Assembly: GCA_041611095.1 (NCBI GenBank)
Contig: JBFINP010000005.1
Span: forward strand, 1 to 64,000
Length of the DNA: 64,000 nt
Direction: 5' to 3'
Source of the DNA: UBA6912 sp041611095
Lineage (GTDB): Bacteria > Actinomycetota > Acidimicrobiia > Spongiisociales > UBA5794
Shown: positions 8,520 to 16,305 of the stretch, in pieces
How the letters are laid out: each line of letters opens with the position of its first letter
Numbering within the stretch: position 1 is the stretch's first letter
Program-made: the position numbers and the translations under genes
The notes under the pieces: model-generated
Told to the model about the DNA's origin: nothing
Databases searched by the model: none
Seen by the model: only the letters and a program-made list of their open reading frames with translations

Positions 8520-8924
8520 TCAGCGAATGCCGGTGTCGTAGGCGACGTCGAGATCCGGCTGCAGGCCACCGACCGAGAAGTCGATGGGAGAAGCCGTGCC
8601 GAGGAGACCCTCCACGGGCTGAGGAACGAGGGTGTAGACGCCGGCCGGGAGCCGGAGCTCGAACAGGCCCTCGACGTCGGTGCGGACCTCGCCGACCCCC
8701 TCGCCGTCGGCGTCGACCACGAGCAAGAGGGCGCCTGCCACGGGACGGTCGGCGCACTCGGGATCGGGCGGGTCCTTCTCGACGGGGCACACCGGGCCGG
8801 CGTGGACGAACCCCGTCAGTGAGTACTCCTCGGTCGGGGTGACGGTGCGCGACGTAGCGCACCCGGCGGTGAGTGCGGCGAGAGCGAGCATAGCGATGGC
8901 GAACGGGCGAGAGCTCATGGCCAT
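8520..8924 (-). CDS. Small lipoprotein with carboxypeptidase-regulatory-like beta domain
   Basis: The N terminus MSSRPFAIAMLALAALTAGC is a lipoprotein signal with lipobox LTAGC. The mature 110-residue part contains a beta-sandwich of the carboxypeptidase-regulatory/prealbumin-like kind: RPVAGALLLVVDADGEGVGEVRTDVEGLFELRLPAGVYTLVPQP. Such domains mediate binding or act as structural modules. The start is uncertain between ATG 8924 and ATG 8918; no strong ribosome site is visible for either. It is divergent from the M28 peptidase at 9007. No specific function can be assigned. Confidence 0.75.
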   Translation of the reverse strand: MAMSSRPFAIAMLALAALTAGCATSRTVTPTEEYSLTGFVHAGPVCPVEKDPPDPECADRPVAGALLLVVDADGEGVGEVRTDVEGLFELRLPAGVYTLVPQPVEGLLGTASPIDFSVGGLQPDLDVAYDTGIR

Positions 8925-9006
8925 CTGACGACGATGGTCGATCGGGGGTTCCCGTCCGAAGTCCGGCGCACCCGGCCGATCGGCCCTACCAGTCGAGGCT
9001 TCTGCA

Positions 9007-10725
9007 ATGGATGGTAGATCTGTGCAGGATCTCGCCCGCCGACCGATGGCCGCCGGGGAGTCGACTCGTTCGCCGCCCGAACCGGATTCGTCGCTGCGCC
9101 GCGTCGTCGCCGCGATGGTGATCGGCGCCTGCATGGCCCTCGGGATCGCACCACTCCTCCCTCCGAGCCCGGCGCCGGCCTCGGCGGCGGCGGGCGAGTT
9201 CTCTGCGGACCGCGCACTGCGCCACGTCGAGGTGATCGCTCGGGAGCCACGACCCATCGGCAGCCGTGCCGGTGCCGATGCCCGCACCTATCTGGTGGAC
9301 ACCCTGCAGGGGCTCGGGCTCGAGCCGGTGCTCCAGGAGACGACGGCTCCGGACTACTACGGTGCCGGCGGCGGTTCCGTGGAGATCGTCAACGTGATGG
9401 CACGACTCCCAGGGTCCGACTCCACCGGCGCCGTAGCCCTGGTCGCCCACTACGACACCGTCCCGGCGACGCCGGGCGCCAATGACGATGCGGCCGGCGT
9501 CGCCGCCGTTCTCGAGTCGGCTCGTGCGTTGCTGGCCGGACCTCAGGTGCGCAACGACGTCATCGTCCTGCTCACCGACGGCGAGGAACCCGCCCCGCGC
9601 TTCGGTGCCACGGCGTTCGTCGAACAGCACCCGTGGGCGGACGATGTTCGGGTCGCCGTCGTGCTCGAGGCCATCGGCAACACCGGTGCCGCACAGCTCG
9701 TCGAGACCAGTAGGCCAAACCGCGGGCTCATCGATGCCTATGCGGCTTCGGCTTCTGCCCCCGCCGCCGCATCCTTCCTGCCCGGACTCGTCGAGGCTAT
9801 CGGCGGTTCCGGCACCGACACCGCTCCTCTGATGGAGTACGGCATCGCCGCGATGCACTTCGCCCATCTCCACGGCTCACCGATCTATCACACCGAGGCC
9901 GACGACGCCGATTCCGTCGACCTCGGCAGCCTCCAGCACCACGGCGACCATGCGCTCGGCCTGGCGCGCCGGTTCGGAAGCGTCGACCTGGCCGGCGAGC
10001 GGTCGGGGTCCGACGTGTACTTCACGGTCGGAAGCGGCGTTCTGCTGCGCTATCCGGAGAGCTGGGCGCTGCCGCTTTCCGCAGTTGCGCTGGTTGGGTG
10101 CAGCGTTGTGTTGCGGCGGCGGCGGTCGATGGGTGCGGTGAAGGCCGTGGGCCTCATCGTGGGCGCTCTGGTGCTTTCCGGTCTTGCGGCGATGTTGATC
10201 TGGCGAATGCTGGCCGGCGTGCGCTCTTCGCCACGCCTCGGGGAGAGCTACGCCTACCTGGCTGCGTTCTTGGTGATGGCGGCGCTCATCGCCCGGGAAT
10301 TGCGCCGCCGAGGGGCGCAACGGGGCATCGACTGGGTGGCGGGTGTCCTGCTGGTGTGGACGGTCTTCGCCGTTGTCGCCGCCGTCACGGTGCCGGCCAT
10401 CAGCTATGTGTTTACGTGGCCTCTGCTGGGAGCCCTCCTGGCGGTGGGTCTCGCCCGGCGCAGCCAGAGGACGGGCGCACTGGGGCAGGTTGCATTGACC
10501 GTGGTCGCGGCGGTGCCGGCGATGGTCCTCTCCATTCCCGTCGTCGATGCCCTGTTCCAGCTGGCGCAGCCTCGACCGGGCAACCTCGACTCGCAGATGC
10601 TCTACACGATCGGGTTCGTGATCGTCATGGGCCTCCTCGCCATCGAGCTGATCGGTGTCGGCCTCCGCTCTATTGCGTCACCCGACTCTGCCTCCGCCGA
10701 GTCGGAATCTGTCGCAGCCGGTTGA
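9007..10725 (+). CDS. Membrane-anchored M28 family aminopeptidase
   Basis: This 572-residue protein begins with a cytosolic tail and a membrane anchor (about residues 33-52). An extracellular M28 zinc peptidase domain follows: H148/D150 in AHYDTVP, D160/D161 in GANDDAAG, E193/E194 in TDGEEP and a late His in IYHTEADDADS. The C-terminal 230 residues form about seven membrane segments. This peptidase-plus-polytopic-tail layout resembles the ERMP1-like branch of M28. It probably trims peptides outside the cell. A 7-bp hairpin (10682-10688 with 10699-10705) sits inside the last codons and may act as part of a terminator. Confidence 0.92.
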   Translation: MDGRSVQDLARRPMAAGESTRSPPEPDSSLRRVVAAMVIGACMALGIAPLLPPSPAPASAAAGEFSADRALRHVEVIAREPRPIGSRAGADARTYLVDTLQGLGLEPVLQETTAPDYYGAGGGSVEIVNVMARLPGSDSTGAVALVAHYDTVPATPGANDDAAGVAAVLESARALLAGPQVRNDVIVLLTDGEEPAPRFGATAFVEQHPWADDVRVAVVLEAIGNTGAAQLVETSRPNRGLIDAYAASASAPAAASFLPGLVEAIGGSGTDTAPLMEYGIAAMHFAHLHGSPIYHTEADDADSVDLGSLQHHGDHALGLARRFGSVDLAGERSGSDVYFTVGSGVLLRYPESWALPLSAVALVGCSVVLRRRRSMGAVKAVGLIVGALVLSGLAAMLIWRMLAGVRSSPRLGESYAYLAAFLVMAALIARELRRRGAQRGIDWVAGVLLVWTVFAVVAAVTVPAISYVFTWPLLGALLAVGLARRSQRTGALGQVALTVVAAVPAMVLSIPVVDALFQLAQPRPGNLDSQMLYTIGFVIVMGLLAIELIGVGLRSIASPDSASAESESVAAG

Positions 10726-10945
10726 TACCGTATCGAACACATGTTCGAGTTGGTTCTGGGAAGGGAGGCAGCCGTGAATCCGTCGGATCTCGATACGTTG
10801 CAGCCGGGCCTCAACGAGAGTTGGGCCAGCCGACGTAGTCACCATGCGGCTCTCACCGGGCGAGGCGAGTCTGACGCTCAGCCGGCTCTACGGTCTCAGC
10901 TCCTCAGCCCTTCGGGCGGTGTTTGCCACCCTCCAGCCCCAACCC

Positions 10946-10974
10946 TTGACACCGTGCACCCGGGATGCTCTACT
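10946..10974 (+). promoter_or_regulatory. Sigma-A-type promoter for the SAM-riboswitch operon
   Basis: TTGACA (10946-10951) is followed after exactly 17 bp by TCTACT (10969-10974). Transcription would start near 10981, ten bases before the 5' strand of the riboswitch P1 stem. Perfect -35 match, optimal spacing and placement support it. Confidence 0.75.
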
Positions 10975-10990
10975 CGTCCGCCACAACGCG

Positions 10991-11069
10991 CTCATCAAGA
11001 GCGGTGGAGGGACAGGCCCTGTGAAGCCGCGGCAACCGACCTGAACGGTGCCAATGCCTGACCGATGAG
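10991..11069 (+). promoter_or_regulatory. SAM-I (S-box) riboswitch
   Basis: P1 is formed by CTCATC (10991-10996) and GATGAG (11064-11069). Between them the S-box core elements appear in order: AAGAG, GGTGGAGGGA, GGCCC, TGAAGCC, GGCAACC and GGTGCCAATGCC. These are the conserved positions that make the kink-turn, pseudoknot and SAM pocket. It senses S-adenosylmethionine and would lower expression of the following sulfur genes when SAM is plentiful. No classical U-run terminator follows closely, so control may be of translation or through the downstream hairpin. Confidence 0.93.
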
Positions 11070-11144
11070 ATGCCGAGGCGGGTCCTCCCGTTTGCGGCGC
11101 TCGCAGAGCGCGGAAGAGCAAGCGATACGAGAGGAGCCACCGAG

Positions 11145-11225
11145 ATGTCATCGACGCAACCCCTTGCCGGCGGCTGGATGATGTGTCCTCGCTCTCGGGT
11201 GCGCCGCCCGAGCGCGATGCGCTGA
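11145..11225 (+). CDS. Possible 26-residue leader peptide in the riboswitch leader
   Basis: ATG 11145 lies 8 bp after GAGGAG and opens a short frame, MSSTQPLAGGWMMCPRS..., ending at TGA 11223. It is located between the SAM riboswitch and the OsmC-like gene and runs into the stem at 11191. No homologue is known to me. It contains two Met and one Cys, which would be fitting for a sulfur-amino-acid leader, but this may be chance. Support is limited to the ribosome site and position. Confidence 0.3.
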   Translation: MSSTQPLAGGWMMCPRSRVRRPSAMR

Positions 11226-11247
11226 GCGAACGCCACCACCCGAGAGC
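11191..11247 (+). other. Stable stem in the leader between riboswitch and OsmC-like gene
   Basis: GCTCTCGGGTG (11191-11201) pairs perfectly with CACCCGAGAGC (11237-11247). The loop holds a second small hairpin, AGCGC-GAT-GCGCT (11211-11223). No T-run follows, so it is not a canonical intrinsic terminator; it may be part of the riboswitch expression platform. Confidence 0.55.
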
Positions 11248-11315
11248 TACCCCCGAGGCGTTCCGAACTGCACCGACCGGCTGTAACCGCGGCCGTACGA
11301 AAGGACACACATCCC

Positions 11316-11837
11316 ATGACCCTCGAAGCCACGCGACCTCTCAACGAGGTCGATCTCGAAACCGTCGGCGGACTCGCCCAGGCGGTCGCCGACGAGCCCA
11401 CCAACGGCGCCACCGTCTGGAGTGCGTCGGTGGAGTGGAAGGGCGCATTCCGCTCCGAGGCCCGCATCCGCGACTTCGACCCCGTCGCCTCCGACGAGCC
11501 CGCCGGGCTCGGAGGCGGCGACACGGCGCCAAATCCCGTCGAGCAGCTGCTCGCCGCCCTGGGCAACTGCCTGGCGGTGGGATACGCCGCCAATGCCTCG
11601 GCGGCCGGCATCGAGTTGAAGCAACTCCGCATCGACATCAGCGGCGACCTCGACCTGGCATCGTTCCTCGGGGTACGTCCCGGCCATGCGGGCTTCGACG
11701 GCATCACCGCCGCCGTGCACATCGAGGCGGACGCCGACGACGACGCCATAGCCGCTCTCCACGAGCGAGTGATCGGGTCTTCACCCGTCGGCCACACCCT
11801 GAGCGCCGAGATTCCGGTCGTCATCGATCTCGCCTGA
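11316..11837 (+). CDS. OsmC-like protein in SAM-regulated sulfur operon
   Basis: This 173-residue protein has the OsmC/Ohr fold signature ASVEWKGAFRSEARIRDF, PNPVEQLLAALGNCLAVGYAANA (C85) and a C-terminal SPVGHTLS segment. In peroxidatic OsmC/Ohr proteins a second Cys precedes PV; here it is Ser (S155-S156), so a thiol peroxidase cycle is unlikely. It is the first gene behind the SAM riboswitch and lies 121 bp before the sulfhydrylase gene. A role in handling sulfide or sulfur compounds is inferred from the operon, not from the sequence. ATG 11316 is preceded by AAAGGA. Confidence 0.9.
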   Translation: MTLEATRPLNEVDLETVGGLAQAVADEPTNGATVWSASVEWKGAFRSEARIRDFDPVASDEPAGLGGGDTAPNPVEQLLAALGNCLAVGYAANASAAGIELKQLRIDISGDLDLASFLGVRPGHAGFDGITAAVHIEADADDDAIAALHERVIGSSPVGHTLSAEIPVVIDLA

Positions 11838-11958
11838 GCGAAACGGCTTCGACCGTACCGCGGTCGGCCCCAGTGGTGCTCATACCCCGGGCCGGCTGCG
11901 GTGCGGTCGACATCGACCATCATCACGGTTCACATCTGAGGGAGCCGCCGGGGAGAGC

Positions 11959-13239
11959 ATGAGCGACGAAGCCCACCGGTTCGGGTTCGACACCCGAGCC
12001 ATCCACGCCGGACAGCGGCCCGATCCCGAGACCGGGGCGCGTGCGATGCCGATCTACGCCACGACCTCGTTCGTCTTCGAAGACGCTCAGCAGGCGGCGG
12101 ACCTCTTTGCCCTGCAGACGTACGGGAACATCTACACGCGGATCGGCAACCCGACGACCGCGGCCTTCGAGGAGCGCATGGCGTCGCTCGAGGGCGGTCT
12201 CGGCGCCGTGGCGACCTCCTCGGGCCAGGCGGCCCAACTCATCTCGGTGCTCACGATCGCCCAGAAGGGAGACGAGGTGGTGGCCTCCACGTCGCTCTAT
12301 GGCGGCACCTTCACGCAGTTCGACGTGACGCTGCGCCGCATGGGCATCGACGTCACCTTCGTAGACTTCGGCGACCCCGAGGCCGTCGAGAAGGCCATCA
12401 CCGAGCGAACCAAACTCGTTTACGGGGAGACGATCGGCAACCCGCGCGCCGACATCCTCGACATCGCCCGCTATGCCGAGATCGCCCACGAGCACGGCAT
12501 CCCACTCGTCGTCGACAACACGTTCGCCACGCCGTACCTGTGCCGGCCCATCGAGCACGGGGCCGACATCGTCGTCCACTCGGCGACCAAGTTCATCGGC
12601 GGTCACGGGGTCGCCATCGCCGGCGTGATCGTCGAAGCGGGGACCTTCCCCTTCGACAACGGCAACTTCCCGCTCCTCGTGGAGCCTTCCCCTGCCTACC
12701 ACGACCTCCAGTTCTGGGAGAACTTCCGGGAGTACGCCTACCTCACACGGGCACGCGTCGAGTTGCTGCGCGACGTCGGCGCCGCCCTGTCACCGTTCAA
12801 CTCGTTCCTGCTGCTGCTCGGCCTCGAGACGTTGCCGCTCCGCATGCAGCGCCACGTCGAGAACGCCAAAGCGGTGGCGCAGTTCCTCCGGGATCATCCC
12901 GCCGTCGCGTGGGTCAACTACCCGGCGTTCGCCGACAACGAGTGGACGCCACTGGCCGAGCGCTACGTCCCTGCCGGTCCCGGCGCCGTGTTCACCTTCG
13001 GGCTCACCGGGGGTTTCGACGCCGGCGTTCGCTTCATCGAGGGGGTGGAGCTGGCGTCCCACCTCGCCAACGTCGGCGACGCCAAGACACTGGTGATCCA
13101 CCCGGCTTCGACGACGCACCAACAGGTGCCGCCGGAGGAACGACGAGCCGCCGGCGTGAGCGACGACATGATCCGCATCTCGGTCGGGCTCGAGAACAGC
13201 GACGACATACTCTGGGACCTGGGGAGGGCTCTGGGATGA
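11959..13239 (+). CDS. metY: O-acetylhomoserine aminocarboxypropyltransferase (sulfhydrylase)
   Basis: This PLP enzyme makes homocysteine from O-acetylhomoserine and sulfide, in the cytosol, as the direct-sulfhydrylation branch of methionine synthesis. The 426-residue length and the motifs fit the Cys/Met-metabolism PLP family: GFDTRAIHAGQRPDPETGARAMPIYATTSFVF at the N terminus, YTRIGNPTTAAFEERMA, and the Schiff-base lysine K211 in SATKFIGGHG. The longer insertions (SPAYHDLQFWENFREYAYL) point to MetY rather than MetB/MetC. GGGGAGAGC precedes ATG 11959. It overlaps the next gene by 4 bp and is under the SAM riboswitch. O-succinylhomoserine could be used instead. Confidence 0.93.
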   Translation: MSDEAHRFGFDTRAIHAGQRPDPETGARAMPIYATTSFVFEDAQQAADLFALQTYGNIYTRIGNPTTAAFEERMASLEGGLGAVATSSGQAAQLISVLTIAQKGDEVVASTSLYGGTFTQFDVTLRRMGIDVTFVDFGDPEAVEKAITERTKLVYGETIGNPRADILDIARYAEIAHEHGIPLVVDNTFATPYLCRPIEHGADIVVHSATKFIGGHGVAIAGVIVEAGTFPFDNGNFPLLVEPSPAYHDLQFWENFREYAYLTRARVELLRDVGAALSPFNSFLLLLGLETLPLRMQRHVENAKAVAQFLRDHPAVAWVNYPAFADNEWTPLAERYVPAGPGAVFTFGLTGGFDAGVRFIEGVELASHLANVGDAKTLVIHPASTTHQQVPPEERRAAGVSDDMIRISVGLENSDDILWDLGRALG

Positions 13240-13724
13240 CCACGACCACAGCCATTCCCGAAGCGACGGCGCGTGAGCGGCTCCAGATCATCCAGAACGC
13301 AACGTCGGTGGCGCTCGTCGGTGTATCCGCCAATCCGATCCGGTCGTCGAACTTCGTCGCTACCTATCTGGTGCGCACACCCTTGCGGACCTATCCGGTC
13401 AATCCGGCATATGACGAGGTGCTCGGGCTGCGCTGCTACCCCACGCTCGCCGAACTGCCGGTGGTCCCGGACATCGTCGACGTCTTCCGCCGCCCCGAGG
13501 CCATCCCGGACGTGGTCGAAGAGGCCATCGCCGTAGGGGCCAAGGTGGTTTGGTTCCAGCTCGGGCTCCGCCACGACGAGGCGGCACAGATGGCCATGGA
13601 TGCGGGGCTCACGGTGGTCCAGGACCGATGCCTGAAGATCGAGCACGCCCGCTTCTCCGGCAAGCTGCACCTCGGCGGCTTCGACACCGGAGTGATCTCC
13701 TCGAAACGCCGGCTCCCGCTGTAG
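13236..13724 (+). CDS. CoA-binding (Rossmann) domain protein
   Basis: A single CoA_binding_2 domain fills the 162 residues: ATSVALVGVSANPIRSSNFVATYL, then YPVNPAYDEVLGLRCYPTLAELP, DIVDVFRRPEAIPDVVEEAI and GAKVVWFQLGLRHDEAAQMAMDAGLTVVQDRC(L)KIEH. Similar proteins are thought to bind CoA or related nucleotides; no reaction is known. Its start overlaps the metY stop (ATGA), so translation is coupled and a function linked to sulfhydrylation, for example sensing an acyl-CoA, is plausible but unproven. Confidence 0.92.
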   Translation: MTTTTAIPEATARERLQIIQNATSVALVGVSANPIRSSNFVATYLVRTPLRTYPVNPAYDEVLGLRCYPTLAELPVVPDIVDVFRRPEAIPDVVEEAIAVGAKVVWFQLGLRHDEAAQMAMDAGLTVVQDRCLKIEHARFSGKLHLGGFDTGVISSKRRLPL

Positions 13725-14166
13725 GTAGCGCACGCCCATGCACAGCCGTAGCACGATGACGTCACGAGAGGCAGCCGGCGACTGTGGAGGGTGGCGTTGA
13801 CGGCAACGCTCGTGGTCTCGGCAGCGGCCTGCGGCGGCACTCGCCACGAGCCACTTCGGGAAGAGCTGGATGCGCTTCCGGTACCGACCGACATCACCTG
13901 GTCCACGCTCAGACGGGCAACGTGGTAGTCACCGCCGGTGAAGGTGACAACCGCGCCACTCCCGATCGTGATCTCGCCGTAGGCGCCGGCATCGAGCGTC
14001 ACGACCTCGCCGGCACCGACGTCCACGGCCTCGGTCCCGGGATGCGCTCCTGAACGCGGTTCGAGCGCTGCCAGCGGCAGCTCCAAAGGGCTCGTCGGGG
14101 TGCCCAGCACGGTCCCCGCGTTGGTCAACGAGTTGAGGGCCATGTACACCTCGGTACCCTTTACCC
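13725..14166. other. Intergenic stretch with a probable gene remnant
   Basis: This 442-bp gap between the CoA-binding gene and the DDN-family gene contains no intact gene. On the minus strand, 13898-14149 reads like a fragment of a secreted beta-rich protein (separate entry). Nothing else was identified. Confidence 0.5.
13898..14149 (-). pseudogene. Possible degraded fragment of a secreted beta-repeat protein
   Basis: On the minus strand the frame reads VYMALNSLTNAGTVLG..., then GAGEVVTLDAGAYGEITIGSGAVVTFTGGDYHVARLSVD. This resembles the strand-turn pattern (GxYGxVTVGxGAxxTxTGGxYxxxxL) of pilus-associated or polymer-type exported proteins. Beyond residue ~95 the frame loses protein character, and upstream it collides with the DDN-family gene on the other strand. 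I read it as a broken remnant. The family name is uncertain, and a chance open frame is the alternative. Confidence 0.3.
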
Positions 14167-14685
14167 ATGCCCACCCTCCAGGCTGCCCTCGGCTATCGGA
14201 CGCCGACCCCCAACGGAGTCCAGCGAGCGCTGCACTCCGCCGCCTCCAGCCCAGCGGGCGCCTGGGTGATGTCCCAGACGCTGGAGCCGATGGACAAGCT
14301 GGCGCTCAAGCTCAGCGGGGGACGCTGGACCGTGGCGGGTCTGATTGGCTCACTGCCGGTCATCACGCTCACGACTACCGGCGCCAAGACGGGATTGCCA
14401 CGCACCAGCCCGCTGCTGGGCATCCCCCTCGACGGCACGCTTGGCATCATCGGGACGAACTACGGGCAGAAGTCCACACCGGGCTGGGTCTACAACCTCG
14501 AGGCCAATCCACGGGCCGCCGTGACACACCGCACGACGACCGTCGACGTGGCGGCTCGCCCCGCCGGCGACGCCGAGTTCGAAGAGGTGTTCCGCCGCTC
14601 GAGCCTCGTCTACCCCGGATACCAGCGGTACCGGGAGCGCATCGACGGCCGCCGCATCCGGGCGTTCATCCTCGACCTGGCGTGA
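14167..14685 (+). CDS. Deazaflavin (F420)-dependent nitroreductase-family protein (DDN-like)
   Basis: The 172-residue split-barrel protein has the family segments LTTTGAKTGLPRTSPLLGIP (phosphate/F420 contact) and IIGTNYGQKSTPGWVYNLEANPRAAV, followed by RRSSLVYPGYQRYRERIDGRRIRAFIL. These place it with Mycobacterium Ddn and its relatives, which use reduced F420 to reduce quinones or other acceptors. No membrane segment is obvious, though N-terminal residues 8-40 are amphipathic. It is monocistronic, facing a convergent gene 9 bp away. Confidence 0.9.
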   Translation: MPTLQAALGYRTPTPNGVQRALHSAASSPAGAWVMSQTLEPMDKLALKLSGGRWTVAGLIGSLPVITLTTTGAKTGLPRTSPLLGIPLDGTLGIIGTNYGQKSTPGWVYNLEANPRAAVTHRTTTVDVAARPAGDAEFEEVFRRSSLVYPGYQRYRERIDGRRIRAFILDLA

Positions 14686-14694
14686 CGGCGGAAC

Positions 14695-15309
14695 TCAACG
14701 CAGGCTCTCCTCCCACCTCGCCTCGCCGATCTCGGCGATGAGCGCACCTCGCCGGCTCACCGTCAGACGTCCCAGATTGCCGGCCGAGTCCCGAAGCGAG
14801 AGCTCGCCCCGGCCGCGCACCCTCGTCATCAGAGCGAGCGGGACCAGCTCGAGCGTCATGATGCCGGTCGCGTTGGCTTCGTAGGCGCCCATCGTGAACA
14901 TGGCCTTGGTGGGCGACGGCATACCGATCGAGCCGAACCCGAAGCTGGTGCCTTGGATCGTCTCCTCGATCCGGACGCGCCACCCCGATCCCTCGACGAC
15001 GAGCTCGGTCCGCAAGCTCGGTTTGCGGCTCACCACCTCGACCCGGACCGGCATCCCCGTCGCGGGGTCGGGTTCGGTGTGGACGGCACCGGCCGCATCG
15101 AAGGTTGGTTGGTAGTACGCCCGCCCGTAGCTGACGGTCGCCGCCGCAACGTACCGGCCAAACGCCAGCAGCGCCCCGACCGAATCGTCGGCCACGACTC
15201 GCCCGGCGGCGTCCTGAAGCAAGGCCGTCTTGTGGGCGCGGCGGGCGAGATGGCCGGTCAGGCTGATCCGTTCCGGCGGAAGCTCGTATCGGGTGTCGCT
15301 CGTGGGCAC
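14695..15309 (-). CDS. Conserved hypothetical protein (unrecognised)
   Basis: About 204 residues, with no signal peptide or membrane segment. The sequence alternates short beta-like strands (VRVEVVSRKPSLRTELVVEGSGWRVRIEETIQG, FGSIGMPSPTKAMFTMGAYEANATGIMTLELVPLALMTRVRGRGEL), suggesting an all-beta ligand-binding barrel. I do not recognise a family. The frame is open up to a TTG at 15375, but that codon sits in the promoter region of the divergent gnd gene; GTG 15309 is the more likely start. It is convergent with the DDN-like gene. Confidence 0.65.
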   Translation of the reverse strand: MPTSDTRYELPPERISLTGHLARRAHKTALLQDAAGRVVADDSVGALLAFGRYVAAATVSYGRAYYQPTFDAAGAVHTEPDPATGMPVRVEVVSRKPSLRTELVVEGSGWRVRIEETIQGTSFGFGSIGMPSPTKAMFTMGAYEANATGIMTLELVPLALMTRVRGRGELSLRDSAGNLGRLTVSRRGALIAEIGEARWEESLR

Positions 15310-15395
15310 CCCTCGAGTCTGCCAGACACAGCCGACATCTTCGGGAGCCGCGGTCGGTAGCGTGACTCGGAGCAACCGCTCAGGCAGGAGATGAC

Positions 15396-16304
15396 ATGCA
15401 ACTCGGAGTGATCGGGCTCGGCCGGATGGGCGCCAACATGACCGAGCGGCTCGTGCGGGCCGGCCACGACGTCGTGGGCTACGACCTCAACCCCGCGTCC
15501 GTCGGGCGTGTCGTCGCCGCGGGTGCACGCGGAGCCGGATCGGTGGAGGAGCTCGCCGCCGCACTCGACGCCCCCCGAGCCGTGTGGATCATGGTTCCCC
15601 ACGGGCCACCCGTCGATGCCACGCTGTCGGTCCTCATGCCGGAGCTGGCCAGAGGCGACATCGTCGTCGACGGCGGTAACTCGCTCTACAAGGACACGAT
15701 CCGCCGCGCCGAGCACTGCCGGGAGATGAGCGTCCATTTCGTCGACGTCGGAACCAGCGGTGGCATCTGGGGCCTCACCGAGGGCTACTCGATGATGGTC
15801 GGCGGCGACGAGGAGCCGGTCGCACGGCTCCGGCCGATCTTCGAAGCGCTGGCCCCCGCCACCGACCGCGGATGGGGTCACGTCGGCCCTTCCGGCGCCG
15901 GCCACTTCGTGAAGATGGTCCACAACGGCATCGAGTACGGCCTCATGCAGGCGTACGCCGAGGGATTCGCCATCATGCGAGCCAAGGAGGAGTTCGAGCT
16001 GGACCTGGCCCAGATCGGAGCGATCTGGGAGCACGGCAGCGTGGTGCGCTCATGGCTCCTCGACCTCACGACCAACGCGCTGCGGGAGAACCCGACCATG
16101 GCGAACGTGGCACCATACGTCCCCGACTCGGGGGAGGGCAGGTGGACCGTGTTCGAGGCCATCGACCTGAACGTGTCGACGCCGATCATCGGGCTGTCGC
16201 TGCTGCGCCGCATCGGCTCCCGGGACGAGATCGAGTATTCCGACCGGCTGCTGTCGGCGATGCGCCACCAATTCGGCGGCCACGCCGTCAAGCAGGAGAT
16301 GTGA
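15396..16304 (+). CDS. gnd: 6-phosphogluconate dehydrogenase, decarboxylating (short type)
   Basis: This 302-residue enzyme converts 6-phosphogluconate to ribulose 5-phosphate and CO2 with reduction of NAD(P)+. The N terminus GVIGLGRMGANMTERLVRAGHDVVGYD is the Rossmann site; GNSLYKDTIRRAEHCREMSVHFVDVGTSGGIWGLTEGYSMMVGG and GHFVKMVHNGIEYGLMQAYAEGFAIM hold the catalytic Lys and substrate residues. The length matches the short (about 300 aa, GndA/YqeC-like) form, often NAD-preferring. ATG 15396 follows AGGAG at 5 bp. It is followed one base later by zwf, forming the oxidative pentose phosphate pair. Confidence 0.93.
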   Translation: MQLGVIGLGRMGANMTERLVRAGHDVVGYDLNPASVGRVVAAGARGAGSVEELAAALDAPRAVWIMVPHGPPVDATLSVLMPELARGDIVVDGGNSLYKDTIRRAEHCREMSVHFVDVGTSGGIWGLTEGYSMMVGGDEEPVARLRPIFEALAPATDRGWGHVGPSGAGHFVKMVHNGIEYGLMQAYAEGFAIMRAKEEFELDLAQIGAIWEHGSVVRSWLLDLTTNALRENPTMANVAPYVPDSGEGRWTVFEAIDLNVSTPIIGLSLLRRIGSRDEIEYSDRLLSAMRHQFGGHAVKQEM

Positions 16305-16305
16305 C

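Larger units (their letters stand above)
10726..11315 (+). other. Long 5' leader and promoter region of the sulfur operon (no protein-coding gene of normal size)
   Basis: This 590-bp stretch separates the M28 peptidase from the OsmC-like gene. It contains a sigma-A-type promoter (10946-10974), a SAM-I riboswitch (10991-11069), a possible 26-codon leader ORF (11145-11225) and a large stem (11191-11247). Longer open frames crossing it on either strand have no ribosome site or recognisable protein and are judged non-coding. I see nothing identifiable in 10741-10940. Confidence 0.7.

Noticed and set aside
10741..11061. 106-codon open frame on the plus strand in the sulfur operon leader
   Set aside because: It reads through the SAM riboswitch, has no recognisable protein features and its composition is that of non-coding high-GC sequence.
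10970..11926. Long open frame on the minus strand opposite the OsmC-like gene and its leader
   Set aside because: It is Ser/Arg/Ala-rich without any family motif, covers the riboswitch antisense and mirrors the codon structure of the OsmC gene.
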